From Xanthobacteraceae bacterium (GTDB lineage: Bacteria > Pseudomonadota > Alphaproteobacteria > Rhizobiales > Xanthobacteraceae), in contig JAIESR010000021.1 in assembly GCA_019745775.1 (NCBI GenBank), positions 33,420 through 97,419 of the forward strand: a stretch of 64,000 nucleotides of DNA, given 5' to 3'. The notes beneath the pieces were generated by a model that saw only the letters and a list, made by a program, of their open reading frames with translations, had not been told where the DNA came from and made no database searches. The position numbers were made by a program, and so were the translations under genes. Positions 54,121 to 63,240 of the stretch are shown here, one piece after another; the stretch's first letter is position 1; each line of letters starts with the position of its first letter.

Positions 54121-55134
54121 TCAGGTTGGTGGTGGGGCGGGAGGACCCGCCGCCGGCGTGGCGAAACGGGCGCGGATGTTGAAGGCGGTTTCGGCGAGGC
54201 CGAGCAGCGACATCGCGAGGATGGGCCAGCCGAAGATGATGATGGTGAAATAGGCGATGATGAGCACGGCGATGCGTCCGCCGCCCATTTGAAGCGTAAT
54301 GGCGTGCAGCACCGCCAAGCCCATCAACGCATAGGCCATGAACAAGCTCGCGGCGAGCACGCCGGCGAGCACGCCGGGCATGTCGGGCAGGAACGAGCCG
54401 GCGATGGCCGCCGCCAGCAGTCCCGGTGCGACGGACGGCAGCGTCATGGACGACAGATCGGGCCACGGACGCCGCAATCGCCCCGACACCCTCACCACCC
54501 GGGCTGCAAGCCATAGATTGAACGTATTGAGGATCGTCAGCAGCACGGCGGCGGCGGGCGGCAGCGCAATTATGAGGATGTCGATCAGGCGCTTGGCATC
54601 GGTGCGGCCCGGGATCGGGGATGTCCCGCCCTGCGTGCTGAAAGCGCGCTCGAACGCCTTGCGCATTTCGGCCTGGAACGCAGCTTTGTCGGTGCCGAAG
54701 CCGAGTATCGCGACGACGATTACCAGCGTGCCGATGATGGCGGCCCACAGCACCAGGCGGCCGATCGGATACCACTCCATACCGCCGGCCGATCCATTGG
54801 CCGCGACGGTCCGGCCCAGCAGCGCCAGATAACCGAGCCACCACGCCGGCAGGCCAACGCCGAACAGGAATGCGAGAAAGAAGTAGAAGCCGAGCGTCAG
54901 CCCGAGGCCCGTCGCCGCCAGCACCGCACCCAACAGACCGGCCAGATGGCTCCAGCCCATGGCGGCGATGAGGATCGGCAGCGAGGCGATATAGAACAGG
55001 AATATCGCCAGCAGCGAGCCGCTCGCGATCGACGCGAACAACAGCGCCGATGCCGCGCCCGCGCCTACTGCCACAAGGAAAATCTGCACCATCGCAAGCT
55101 GTCCCGCTTCAAGAGCGGTTAGAGGCGGCATCAT
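54121..55134 (-). CDS. DUF2232 membrane protein
   Basis: 337 residues with eight or more helices, 'VAVGAGAASALLFASIASGSLLAIFLFYIASLPILIAAMGW' (two helices) at the N-terminus and 'ALMGLAVLHAITLQM' late. This is the DUF2232/YybS-like family, found between rpsR and rplI in Rhizobiales. Function is undetermined. A palindromic repeat (55224-55295) separates it from rpsR. Confidence 0.85.
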   Translation of the reverse strand: MMPPLTALEAGQLAMVQIFLVAVGAGAASALLFASIASGSLLAIFLFYIASLPILIAAMGWSHLAGLLGAVLAATGLGLTLGFYFFLAFLFGVGLPAWWLGYLALLGRTVAANGSAGGMEWYPIGRLVLWAAIIGTLVIVVAILGFGTDKAAFQAEMRKAFERAFSTQGGTSPIPGRTDAKRLIDILIIALPPAAAVLLTILNTFNLWLAARVVRVSGRLRRPWPDLSSMTLPSVAPGLLAAAIAGSFLPDMPGVLAGVLAASLFMAYALMGLAVLHAITLQMGGGRIAVLIIAYFTIIIFGWPILAMSLLGLAETAFNIRARFATPAAGPPAPPPT

Positions 55135-55223
55135 GCCGCCCCAACCATCGGCCGTCCGCGATCTTCCGCGCCGGCCTCGCTTTTGCCTCTACCTCCCGAT
55201 CGGGGAGGGACTGACTCTATCTT

Positions 55224-55295
55224 CCGTTCATTCCCGCGCAAGCGGGAATCCAGTCTTGATCTAGTCTGGGTCCCCGCTTGCGCGGGGACGAACGG
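55224..55295. repeat. dispersed intergenic repeat (TTCCCGCGCAAGCGGGAA type)
   Basis: CCGTTCATTCCCGCGCAAGC starts one arm and CCCCGCTTGCGCGGGGACGAACGG (split) the other; each arm is a small hairpin and the two pair with each other. 'CATTCCCGCGAAAGCGGGAATCCAG ... TGGGTCCCCGC' is a repeat seen across many proteobacteria. CCTCCCGATCGGGGAGG at 55193-55209 next to it is a separate palindrome. Confidence 0.75.
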
Positions 55296-55305
55296 CGGAA
55301 TAGCT

Positions 55306-55551
55306 CTACCGGATCACGTAAGGCAACAGTCCGAGGAAGCGTGCACGCTTGATGGCCTGCGCGAGCTCCCGCTGCTTCTTCGCCGAAACCGCGGTGATGC
55401 GGCTCGGCACGATCTTGCCGCGCTCGGAAACGTAGCGCTGCAGCAGACGCACGTCCTTATAGTCGATTTTCGGCGCGTTGGCGCCGGTGAACGGACAGGT
55501 CTTGCGGCGGCGGAAGAACGGACGGCGCGCTTGGGTCGGTGCAAAGCTCAT
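55306..55551 (-). CDS. rpsR: 30S ribosomal protein S18
   Basis: 81 residues. '[29 protein letters not shown]' and '[30 protein letters not shown]' (in two blocks) are the S18 signatures. The gene starts 5 bp after rpsF on the same strand, so the two are translated together. S6 and S18 form a pair on the platform of the 30S subunit. Confidence 0.98.
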   Translation of the reverse strand: MSFAPTQARRPFFRRRKTCPFTGANAPKIDYKDVRLLQRYVSERGKIVPSRITAVSAKKQRELAQAIKRARFLGLLPYVIR

Positions 55552-55556
55552 GATGC

Positions 55557-56039
55557 TTACTCCTCCGTCGCCCGATTGTCGTCATCGCGCGGCGGACGCC
55601 CGCCGCGTTCCCCGCGCTCACCACGATCGCCGCGGTCTCCACGATCACGGAAGCCGCCGCGATCGCCGCGGTCACGGAAGCCGCCGCCACCACGCTCGTC
55701 GCGCTCACGGTCGCGATCGACCTTGCGCATCATCGCGGACGGGCCTTCTTCAAGCTCCTCGACGCGCACGGTGATATAGCGCAGGACGTCTTCGTTCAGG
55801 CGCTCCTGCCGCTCGATTTCATTGAGCGCGGCAGGCGGTCCATCGACGTTCAGCAGCGTGAAATGCGCCTTGCGGTTCTTGCGCAGCCGGTAGGAGAGCG
55901 TCTTCACGCCCCACTGTTCGACCTTGGTGACGTTGCCACCGAGCTGTTCGATGACGCCCTTGAACTGCGCGGTCAGTTCTTCGACCTGCTGTGCGCTGGC
56001 GTCCTGGCGCGACAGGAAGACGTGTTCGTACAGGGGCAT
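55557..56039 (-). CDS. rpsF: 30S ribosomal protein S6 with RGD-rich tail
   Basis: 160 residues from the ATG at 56039 (AAGGGAAAGG upstream). The first 100 residues are normal S6 ([15 protein letters not shown] ... [15 protein letters not shown]). After that the tail is a low-complexity run of [12 protein letters not shown] repeats and RGERGERGG, about 40 residues. Such tails exist in alphaproteobacterial S6 and could contact RNA. A start at 56159 is open but not family-like. Confidence 0.96.
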   Translation of the reverse strand: MPLYEHVFLSRQDASAQQVEELTAQFKGVIEQLGGNVTKVEQWGVKTLSYRLRKNRKAHFTLLNVDGPPAALNEIERQERLNEDVLRYITVRVEELEEGPSAMMRKVDRDRERDERGGGGFRDRGDRGGFRDRGDRGDRGERGERGGRPPRDDDNRATEE

Positions 56040-56364
56040 GAAATGCCTTTCCCTTTCGTTCGAGCCGATCCTGGCGCCAAGCCCTCCGAGCCCTTTCGGG
56101 AAAGGCTCGAATGCTGCGAAGGCGGGAACACCGGACGCCGGGCCATTTGGCCCTGCCACGCGGGGGCTTTTGCCCTCGCTTGGCCGTCCGTTCAGCTCCC
56201 GGCCGGGATCGAGCGGAGGCCGGTGTTATAGGGTCTCCGGATGAAAACGCAAGCGTTTGAGCCGGCTTAGTCGTAGGGACCGTAGGGCGGATTAGCGAAG
56301 CGTAATCCGCCATTTAGGGCTGGGTTCTAAGTGGCGGCATACGCTACGCTAACCCGCCCCCAGG
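56040..56364. other. rpsF leader region and flanking repeat
   Basis: 325 bases. Near rpsF there are short GC hairpins (for example CGCGGGGGCTTTTGCCCTCG at 56159-56178), which may form part of the leader used for S6/S18 feedback. The outer part carries the repeat at 56285-56359. No small gene is convincing. Confidence 0.45.
56285..56359. repeat. palindromic repeat (GGATTAGCGAAGCGTAATCC type)
   Basis: GGGCGGATTAGCGAAGCGTA (56285-56304, arm continues to 56311) is near-complementary to the arm ending CGCTACGCTAACCCGCCC (to 56359). This 'GGGCGGATTAGCG-AAGCGTAATCCGCC' design is a widespread proteobacterial intergenic repeat. Confidence 0.7.
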
Positions 56365-56610
56365 CTAACGGGCCTTCAAGACCGATCCCTGCTCGATCCG
56401 CTGCAGGATTTCGGCGAGTTGCACCGCCAGGTCAACGCCTTCGCGAATCTGCTTGGCGCTCTGGGCGTCGGGCTTGCGATTGCGCAAGCGGTTGAGCTGG
56501 TTCAGCAACAGCTCGAGGTTGCCGGCAACCAGCCGATGCCTGAATTCGGGATCGACGCGCGAGCGCGCGAGGTCGTCGTCGGTCACGAGCGCGATTGCGC
56601 GCATCTCCAT
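56365..56610 (-). CDS. small helical hypothetical protein
   Basis: 81 residues, starting MEMRAIALVTDDDLARSRV. Mostly helical and soluble: 'LELLLNQLNRLRNR' and 'VDLAVQLAEILQRIE' look like two amphipathic helices. I believe small proteins with the 'MRAIALVT.DDLAR' start are conserved in Rhizobiales. Start may be the second Met, 6 bp in. It lies between the rpsF repeat and fabD, on the opposite strand to fabD. Function unknown. Confidence 0.65.
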   Translation of the reverse strand: MEMRAIALVTDDDLARSRVDPEFRHRLVAGNLELLLNQLNRLRNRKPDAQSAKQIREGVDLAVQLAEILQRIEQGSVLKAR

Positions 56611-56783
56611 TCCCGGGTTGTCCGCCCGGGCGAACCCTAAGGGAGCCCCCGTTGCACGGGAGTTAGGGCATCGGGTTTTGTTGCGGGAGACGGTTGCCGC
56701 TTGGTTACCAATGCCTGATCGTCGCTTGACAGGGGCGGTTTTGACGGTGTCTTAGGGCCGAAATTTCTGCGGGGTCAGCAAGA

Positions 56784-57728
56784 ATGTCGTCGGCGTATGT
56801 TTTTCCCGGCCAGGGCAGCCAGGCTGTCGGTATGGGCAAGGCGCTCGCGGAGACGTTCCCGGTCGCCCGGCGGGTGTTCGACGAAGTCGACGAGGCGCTC
56901 GGCGACAAGCTGTCGGTGGTGATGTGGAACGGGCCGGCCGAGGCGATCACTCTGACCGAAAATGCGCAGCCCGCTTTGGTCGCAGTCTCGATGGCCGCCA
57001 TGCGGGTCCTTGAATCCGAAGCGGGCGTCGACCTCAAGCGCGACGCGAAATTCGTCGCCGGCCATTCGGTCGGTGAATACGCCGCGCTGGCCGCGGCCGG
57101 CTCGCTGTCGATCGCCGATGCGGTGCGGCTCGTGCGCACCCGCGGCCAGGCGATGCAGCGTGCGGTTCCGGTCGGCATGGGCGCCATGGCGGCGCTGCTC
57201 GGCGTCGATTTCGAGCAGGCGGCGGCGATCGCAGCCGAAGCCGCGCAGGGCGAGCTGGTGCAGGCCGCCAACGACAATGGCGGTGGGCAGGTCGTGGTCT
57301 CCGGCCATAAGGCCGCGGTCGAACGCGCGGTCGAGGTCGCGAAGGCCAAGGGTGTGCGGCGCGCGATGCTGCTGCCGGTTTCCGCTCCGTTCCATTCCGC
57401 GCTGATGCAGCCGGCCGCCGACGTGATGGCCGATGCGCTCGCCAAGGTCACGATCAATCCGCCGGTGGTTCCGCTGATCGCCAATGTCACCGCCGGCCCG
57501 GTCACCGATCCGGCGCAGATCCTGCGCGGACTGGTCGAGCAGGTCACCGGCACCGTGCGCTGGCGCGAGTCGGTCGCCTACATGGCGTTGGCCGGCGTCA
57601 CCAATTTCTACGAGGTCGGGTCCGGCAAGGTTCTCTCGGGCCTTGTGAAGCGCATCGCGGAAGGTGCGACGGGCATCTCGATCGGCACGCCGGATGACGT
57701 CGCTGCCTACAAGGCCGCGCGCGGCTGA
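56784..57728 (+). CDS. fabD: malonyl-CoA:ACP transacylase
   Basis: 314 residues. Moves malonyl from CoA to ACP for fatty acid elongation. FPGQGSQ at the start, GHSVGEY with nucleophile Ser95, and 'PVSAPFHSALM' with the catalytic His are all intact. It heads the cluster fabD-fabG-acpP-fabF; fabG begins 27 bp downstream. Confidence 0.97.
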   Translation: MSSAYVFPGQGSQAVGMGKALAETFPVARRVFDEVDEALGDKLSVVMWNGPAEAITLTENAQPALVAVSMAAMRVLESEAGVDLKRDAKFVAGHSVGEYAALAAAGSLSIADAVRLVRTRGQAMQRAVPVGMGAMAALLGVDFEQAAAIAAEAAQGELVQAANDNGGGQVVVSGHKAAVERAVEVAKAKGVRRAMLLPVSAPFHSALMQPAADVMADALAKVTINPPVVPLIANVTAGPVTDPAQILRGLVEQVTGTVRWRESVAYMALAGVTNFYEVGSGKVLSGLVKRIAEGATGISIGTPDDVAAYKAARG

Positions 57729-57755
57729 ATTTTGTCGTATTGAGGAGTGCGCTCG

Positions 57756-58493
57756 ATGTTCGATCTGACCGGCAAGACCGCCTTGGTGACGGGAGCGACC
57801 GGTGGCATCGGTGGCGCGATCGCGCGCGCACTCCATTCGCAGGGTGCGACGGTGGCGCTTTCCGGCACCCGCGCCGACGCGCTCGACGGCCTCGCGGGGG
57901 CATTGAAGGACCGCGTTTACGTCCTGCCTTGCAATCTCGGGGATCGGGCCGCGGTCGGCGCGCTGGTGCCCAAGGCGGAAGAGGTCATGGGCAAGCTCGA
58001 CATCCTGGTCGCGAATGCCGGCATCACCCGCGACAATCTATTGGTCCAGTTGAGCGACGAGGCGTGGGACGACGTGATCGCGGTCAACCTGACGGCAACC
58101 TTCCACCTGGCGCGCGCGGCGATCAAGGGAATGATGCGCCGCCGCACCGGCCGCATCATCGGCATCACGTCGGTGGTGGGCGTCACCGGCAATGCCGGGC
58201 AGGGGAATTACGCCGCCACCAAGGCCGGCATGATCGGGATGATGAAATCGATCGCGCAGGAATACGCCAAGCGCGGCGTCACCGCGAATTGCATCGCCCC
58301 GGGGTTCATCGCCACCGCGATGACCGACAAGCTCAATGAGAAGCAGCGTGAGGCGATCCTCACCAGGGTCCCGGCCGGCCGGCTCGGCGAGGGCGCCGAC
58401 ATCGCAGCGGCGGCGGTCTATCTCGCCTCGGACGAGGCCGCCTATGTGACCGGCCAAACGCTGCATGTAAACGGTGGAATGGCAATGATTTAA
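57756..58493 (+). CDS. fabG: 3-oxoacyl-ACP reductase
   Basis: 245 residues from the ATG at 57756 (TGAGGAG upstream; a GTG at 57747 is the alternative). TGATGGIG (11-18 region), NAG, Ser in 'GITSVVGVTG' and Tyr-x-x-x-Lys in 'GNYAATKAG' give a complete active site. Reduces 3-oxoacyl-ACP with NADPH. Between fabD and acpP, as is standard. Confidence 0.97.
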   Translation: MFDLTGKTALVTGATGGIGGAIARALHSQGATVALSGTRADALDGLAGALKDRVYVLPCNLGDRAAVGALVPKAEEVMGKLDILVANAGITRDNLLVQLSDEAWDDVIAVNLTATFHLARAAIKGMMRRRTGRIIGITSVVGVTGNAGQGNYAATKAGMIGMMKSIAQEYAKRGVTANCIAPGFIATAMTDKLNEKQREAILTRVPAGRLGEGADIAAAAVYLASDEAAYVTGQTLHVNGGMAMI

Positions 58494-58731
58494 GGGCTGT
58501 TGGCGGGGTGAACGGCCGTGCTGGTCAAGCCCGGGGAAGTATGGTAACCGGACCCCCAGTTGGCTGGGGCACGCTGACGGGGCCTAACTGGGCATTTGCA
58601 CGGTCCGCTCGCGACCTTAATGTGGTCTTCCATGTCGCCCCGGTCGGCTGTTCGCAATGGCTCTCCAAGGAGTCGCCGGGACGTGGCGTCTACCAAACGA
58701 GCCAATCGAAATGGGACAAGAGGTCTGAGCG

Positions 58732-58971
58732 ATGAGTGACATTGGCGAGCGGGTGAAGAAGATCGTCGTGGAGCACCTGGGCGTAGAAGCCGAAAAGGTG
58801 ACCGAGGGCGCCAGCTTTATCGACGACCTCGGTGCCGACAGCCTCGACACCGTCGAACTCGTCATGGCGTTCGAAGAAGAGTTCGGTTGTGAAATACCGG
58901 ACGATGCGGCCGAGACCATTCTCACGGTGGGCGATGCCGTGAAGTTCCTCGAAAAGAACGCAAAAAGCTGA
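58732..58971 (+). CDS. acpP: acyl carrier protein
   Basis: 79 residues, acidic and helical. Ser37 in [18 protein letters not shown] is the phosphopantetheine site. ATG at 58732 with GAGGTCTGAGCG upstream. The 238-bp gap before it is large enough for its own promoter, which suits the high expression usual for acpP. Confidence 0.98.
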   Translation: MSDIGERVKKIVVEHLGVEAEKVTEGASFIDDLGADSLDTVELVMAFEEEFGCEIPDDAAETILTVGDAVKFLEKNAKS

Positions 58972-59099
58972 TCCGTCCGCTTTCGTTGCGCAGCATCATA
59001 AAGTCTATCCCTGCCGTTATGGTCTTGATGGTCTTGGCGCTCGGTGGCGTCGGGGCGCTATAATCGCGTTAGGGACTATTTCTGGGCGAGGAACCGTTG

Positions 59100-60365
59100 A
59101 TGAGGCGTGTGGTCGTCACAGGGCTCGGGATGGTGACGCCGCTGGCATGCGGCGTCGACGCCACGTGGCAACGCCTCTTGGACGGCAAGAGCGGCGCGCG
59201 CCGGATCGAGACGTTCGACGTCTCCGATCTCGCGACCAAGATCGCGTGCCAGGTCCCGCGCGGCGACGGCTCCGACGGCAGCTTCAATGCCGATCAATGG
59301 ATGGAGCCGAAGGAGCAGCGCAAGGTTGATGACTTCATCATCTTCGCGATGAGCGCGGCGACCCAGGCGCTGGCGGATGCCGGCTGGAAACCCGAGAGCC
59401 GGGACGATCAGATCGAGACTGGTGTGCTGATCGGGGCGGGGATCGGCGGGCTGACCGGAATCGCCGAGACGTCGATCACCCTGAAGGAGCGCGGGCCGCG
59501 CCGGGTCTCGCCATTCTTCATCCCGGGCCGGCTGATCAATCTGGCGTCCGGGTATGTGTCGATCGCGCATGGCCTGCGCGGACCGAACCACGCGGTGGTG
59601 ACCGCGTGCTCGAGCGGCGCCCACGCCATCGGCGATGCCTCACGCCTGGTCGCGCTCGGTGACGCGGAAGTCATGGTGGCGGGCGGCACGGAATCGCCGA
59701 TCTCGCGGATCGGCGTCGCCGGCTTCATCGCCTGCCGGGCGCTGTCAACCGCCTTCAACGACACGCCGGAAAAGGCGTCGCGACCCTATGACCGCGACCG
59801 CGACGGCTTCGTCATGGGCGAAGGCGCCGGCATGGTCGTGCTGGAATCGCTCGAGCATGCGCAGAAGCGCGGCGCCAGGATCTATGCCGAGGTCATCGGG
59901 TATGGATTGTCAGGCGATGCTCACCACATCACCGCACCGGCGGAAGACGGCGACGGCGCGTTCCGCTGCATGAAGATGGCGCTGGCGCGGGCCAATATCT
60001 CGCCGGCGGAACTCGACTATATCAATGCGCATGGAACCTCGACGCCGCTTGGTGACGAAATCGAGCTTGGTGCGGTGCAACGGCTCGTCGGGAATGACGC
60101 GGCGCACATCAGCATGTCGTCGACCAAGTCGTCTATCGGCCATCTCTTGGGCGCGGCCGGCGCGGTGGAGGCGATCTTCTCGATTCTCGCGATGCGCGAT
60201 GGCATCGCGCCACCCACGATCAACCTGGACAACCCGTCGGTGGAGACCGCGATCGATCTGGTGCCGCACCGTTCGAAGAAGCGCAAGATCGACACCGTGC
60301 TGTCGAATTCGTTCGGTTTTGGCGGGACCAATGCTTCATTGGTTTTCCGCCGACTGAACAGTTAA
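59100..60365 (+). CDS. fabF: 3-oxoacyl-ACP synthase II
   Basis: 421 residues from the ATG at 59100. Condenses malonyl-ACP with acyl-ACP. Cys170 in TACSSGAHAIGDA, His in 'NAHGTSTPLGD' and His in 'SSTKSSIGHLLGAAGA' form the Cys-His-His triad. Ends 'NSFGFGGTNASLVF', the usual glycine-rich close. Ribosome site GGGCGAGGAACC. Confidence 0.98.
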   Translation: MRRVVVTGLGMVTPLACGVDATWQRLLDGKSGARRIETFDVSDLATKIACQVPRGDGSDGSFNADQWMEPKEQRKVDDFIIFAMSAATQALADAGWKPESRDDQIETGVLIGAGIGGLTGIAETSITLKERGPRRVSPFFIPGRLINLASGYVSIAHGLRGPNHAVVTACSSGAHAIGDASRLVALGDAEVMVAGGTESPISRIGVAGFIACRALSTAFNDTPEKASRPYDRDRDGFVMGEGAGMVVLESLEHAQKRGARIYAEVIGYGLSGDAHHITAPAEDGDGAFRCMKMALARANISPAELDYINAHGTSTPLGDEIELGAVQRLVGNDAAHISMSSTKSSIGHLLGAAGAVEAIFSILAMRDGIAPPTINLDNPSVETAIDLVPHRSKKRKIDTVLSNSFGFGGTNASLVFRRLNS

Positions 60366-60532
60366 TCCCCGCTTTCGCCATATTCACTTCTAACCTGCCT
60401 GTGGGGGGCGGTTCGCCGCGCGGATATTTTGGTGGCACCTGAGCCAAAAGGCTGCGAGCATCGGCGACGGGGTGAGCCTGCCAAACTGGACGGCAGGTTG
60501 TGCAGGTTGGTGTCGGGGCGTGGGGACGGACA

Positions 60533-62248
60533 GTGAATTCACCGACAACGCCTCCAGGTGGAGATGGCAGCGGACCGATGCGTTCGCGTCCAACGCCACT
60601 ACCGACCGGACGTCCCACGGCCTCGGGTACGACGCCGAATCCGCCTGGCCGCCGTTTCCCGGCCGCAATGTCCTACCCATCGCTCAGCGACAAGACCCGT
60701 ACGCCGGCCGCAAGGCCGCCTGCAGTCGCTGCTGGCCAGCAACGGCCGCTCGGCCCCGAAGCAAGCGCGCCGCGCGTCACGCCCGGCTTGTCGCCGCGCA
60801 TGCCCGCCGGATCCCAGCCGCCTGCGAACCGTGCCTACAATCGGCCTCCCGCCTTGTCGTCATCGACTCCTGCCGGTCGCAGCGGCACGCCGCCGTCCGA
60901 GCCGCCGATTCCCACCGATCCAACGAGTGCATCGAGCGGCGCGTCACCCAGCGGACGTGCGGGCGCCGGTTCCGGAACCGGTTTGGCGCGAACGCTTGAC
61001 CTCGGCGGGGCTTATCCGCCCATATCCGGACGATCGGCAGAGGGATTCGGTAATCCGAGCATGGACAGACGGATCGCGCCGCGCAGCCCGCGCGCAGCAC
61101 TCGAGCCGGAACACGTGCCGGTGCCGACCCGCCGCTCCAAGCGTGTCCGCAATCCGCTGGTGATCGTCGGCAATGCGGTGTTCACGCTGCTCATCCTGCT
61201 CATGGTCGGCGGTGGTGCTGCGGTGGTTTTCGGAAAGCTGCGCTTCGATGCACCCGGTCCGTTGCAGGCCGACAAGATCGTCAACATTCCGCCGCGCGCG
61301 GGCCTGGTCGACATCGCCGACATCCTGCAGCGCGAAGGCGTGATGGACGAGCACCGGCTGGTCTTCATCGGCGGCGTGTTCGCGATGAAGGCGCGCTCCG
61401 AATTGAAGTCGGGCGAATATCTCTTCCCCAAGCGGGCCAGCGTTCGCGACGTCGTCGAGACGATGGTCGAAGGCAAGGTCGTGCAGCACCTGCTCACCAT
61501 TCCCGAGGGGCTGACGTCGGAGCAGATTGCGGCGCGTCTGTTGGACAGCCAGATCCTGACCGGCACCATCAAAGACACGCCACGCGAGGGCAGCATGCTG
61601 CCGAACAGCTACGCCTTCCGGCGTGGCGATACCCGAGAGCAGGCCATCCAACGCATGCAGCAGGCGCAGCAGCAGGTGGTGAAGGAGGCGTGGGAGCGCC
61701 GCAGCCGTGATTTGCCGCTGCGCACGCCGGAGCAGCTCGTCATCCTCGCGTCGATCATCGAAAAGGAAACCAGCCGGCCCGAAGAGCGCACCCGCGTCGC
61801 CGCGGTGTTCGCCAATCGCCTGAGGCAGAAGATGCGGCTGCAGACCGATCCGACCGTCATCTACGGTCTGGCGCCGGGCAAGGGGACGCTGGGGCGTCCG
61901 CTCTCGCGCGCCGATCTGGAGCGGCCGACGCCCTACAACACCTACATCATCGATGCGCTGCCGCCTGGACCCATTGCCAATCCGGGGCGCGCGTCGATCG
62001 AGGCGGCGGCCAATCCGGCGCGCACCAAGGAACTCTATTTCGTCGCCGACGGCTCCGGGGGCCACGCCTTCGCCGAGACCTATGATCAGCATCTGCGCAA
62101 TGTGGCGCGGTTGCGCAAAATCGAGCAGGGCGGCACGCCGGAGCCGCCGCGCGCAACTCAGGAAGACACGATGCCGGCTGCGCCGAAAGCGGCTCCGCCG
62201 AAGGCGCGCAAGAACGCCCCGGCGAAAAAGAAGCAAGCGCAGCCCTAG
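60533..62248 (+). CDS. mltG: endolytic transglycosylase MltG
   Basis: 571 residues if started at GTG 60533; GTG 60500 is also open. The conserved MltG part begins near the ATG at 61061 (MDRRIAPRSPRAALEPE), so about 175 residues before it form a Pro/Ser/Thr-rich extension that may be real or a start-site artefact. One membrane helix (VIVGNAVFTLLILLMVGGGAAVV) is followed by a LysM-like region and the YceG domain with catalytic Glu in 'ASIIEKETSRPEERTRVAAVF', and 'LQTDPTVIYGL' and 'PYNTYIIDALPPGPIANPGRAS' (as split motifs). It cuts nascent glycan strands at the inner membrane. A Lys/Ala/Pro-rich tail ends the protein. Confidence 0.88.
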   Translation: MNSPTTPPGGDGSGPMRSRPTPLPTGRPTASGTTPNPPGRRFPAAMSYPSLSDKTRTPAARPPAVAAGQQRPLGPEASAPRVTPGLSPRMPAGSQPPANRAYNRPPALSSSTPAGRSGTPPSEPPIPTDPTSASSGASPSGRAGAGSGTGLARTLDLGGAYPPISGRSAEGFGNPSMDRRIAPRSPRAALEPEHVPVPTRRSKRVRNPLVIVGNAVFTLLILLMVGGGAAVVFGKLRFDAPGPLQADKIVNIPPRAGLVDIADILQREGVMDEHRLVFIGGVFAMKARSELKSGEYLFPKRASVRDVVETMVEGKVVQHLLTIPEGLTSEQIAARLLDSQILTGTIKDTPREGSMLPNSYAFRRGDTREQAIQRMQQAQQQVVKEAWERRSRDLPLRTPEQLVILASIIEKETSRPEERTRVAAVFANRLRQKMRLQTDPTVIYGLAPGKGTLGRPLSRADLERPTPYNTYIIDALPPGPIANPGRASIEAAANPARTKELYFVADGSGGHAFAETYDQHLRNVARLRKIEQGGTPEPPRATQEDTMPAAPKAAPPKARKNAPAKKKQAQP

Positions 62249-62346
62249 CCGTCTCGCGGCGCATCCGCAGCCAGCCGGACTTGTGACGCGCAAGGCGCGC
62301 CGTTATGGTCGCGCCGATTTAGCGGATTCTCTTTCGCAGGGTGCCA

Positions 62347-63234
62347 ATGGCGCTTTCGAGCATGACCGGTTTCGCACGCGGACAGGGCGTGTGCGGCGCC
62401 TATGCCTGGTCCTGGGAGCTCAAATCGGTCAATGCCAAGGGCTTCGATCTGCGCCTGCGGCTGCCGCCGGGATGGGACGCCGTCGAAGTGCCGGCGCGCA
62501 ATCGCGCGGCCGAGGTTTTGGCGCGCGGAACGGTCTACGGCACGCTGACGGTCAAGCGCGAAGGCGTCGCGCCGGTGGTGCGTGTCAACGAGCCGGTGCT
62601 TGCGGCGGTGCTGGCGACGATGAAGAACGTCGCCGGCCGCATCGAAGCGGCGCCGCCGCGGCTCGACGGCATCCTCTCGCTCAAGGGCGTGATCGAGGTC
62701 GTCGACGAGGACGAGCGCGAAGAGGATCGTCGGGCGGCGGAAGCCGCGGTGATCGCCGGCTTTCAGGCGACGCTCGCCGAGCTTGCCGATATGCGCCGCA
62801 GCGAGGGGGCGACGCTCGGGCAGATCCTGACCCAGCGCCTGTCGGAGATCGCGGCGCTTACGGCGCGCGCGGAGGCGGTTCCGGGACGGCGGCCCGAGGC
62901 GATCAAGGCGCGGATCGCCGAGCAGATCGAAACGCTGCTCGGGGCGTCGGAGCGCTTCGACCCCGACCGCTTGCATCAGGAGGCCATCCTGGTCGCGAGC
63001 AAGGCCGACATCCGCGAGGAGCTCGATCGTCTGGCCTCCCATGTGAAGCAGGGACGCAAGCTGATCGCCGACGGCGGCGCGGTCGGCCGACGGCTGGATT
63101 TCCTGGCGCAGGAGTTCAACCGCGAGGCCAACACGATCTGCTCCAAGTCGAACGATGTGGAGCTCACCAATATCGGGCTCGAGCTCAAGACCGTCGTGGA
63201 GCAGTTCCGCGAGCAGGTACAGAACCTGGAATAA
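62347..63234 (+). CDS. YicC/YloC family endoribonuclease
   Basis: 295 residues from the ATG at 62347 (GCAGGGTGCC upstream). 'SSMTGFARG' at the start, 'ELKSVNAKGFDLRLRLP' and the C-terminal 'GRRLDFLAQEFNREANTICSKS' are the YicC blocks. Recent work links this family to RNA cleavage. It is followed by gmk after 6 bp, an arrangement kept across bacteria. Confidence 0.95.
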   Translation: MALSSMTGFARGQGVCGAYAWSWELKSVNAKGFDLRLRLPPGWDAVEVPARNRAAEVLARGTVYGTLTVKREGVAPVVRVNEPVLAAVLATMKNVAGRIEAAPPRLDGILSLKGVIEVVDEDEREEDRRAAEAAVIAGFQATLAELADMRRSEGATLGQILTQRLSEIAALTARAEAVPGRRPEAIKARIAEQIETLLGASERFDPDRLHQEAILVASKADIREELDRLASHVKQGRKLIADGGAVGRRLDFLAQEFNREANTICSKSNDVELTNIGLELKTVVEQFREQVQNLE

Positions 63235-63240
63235 TCGGGC

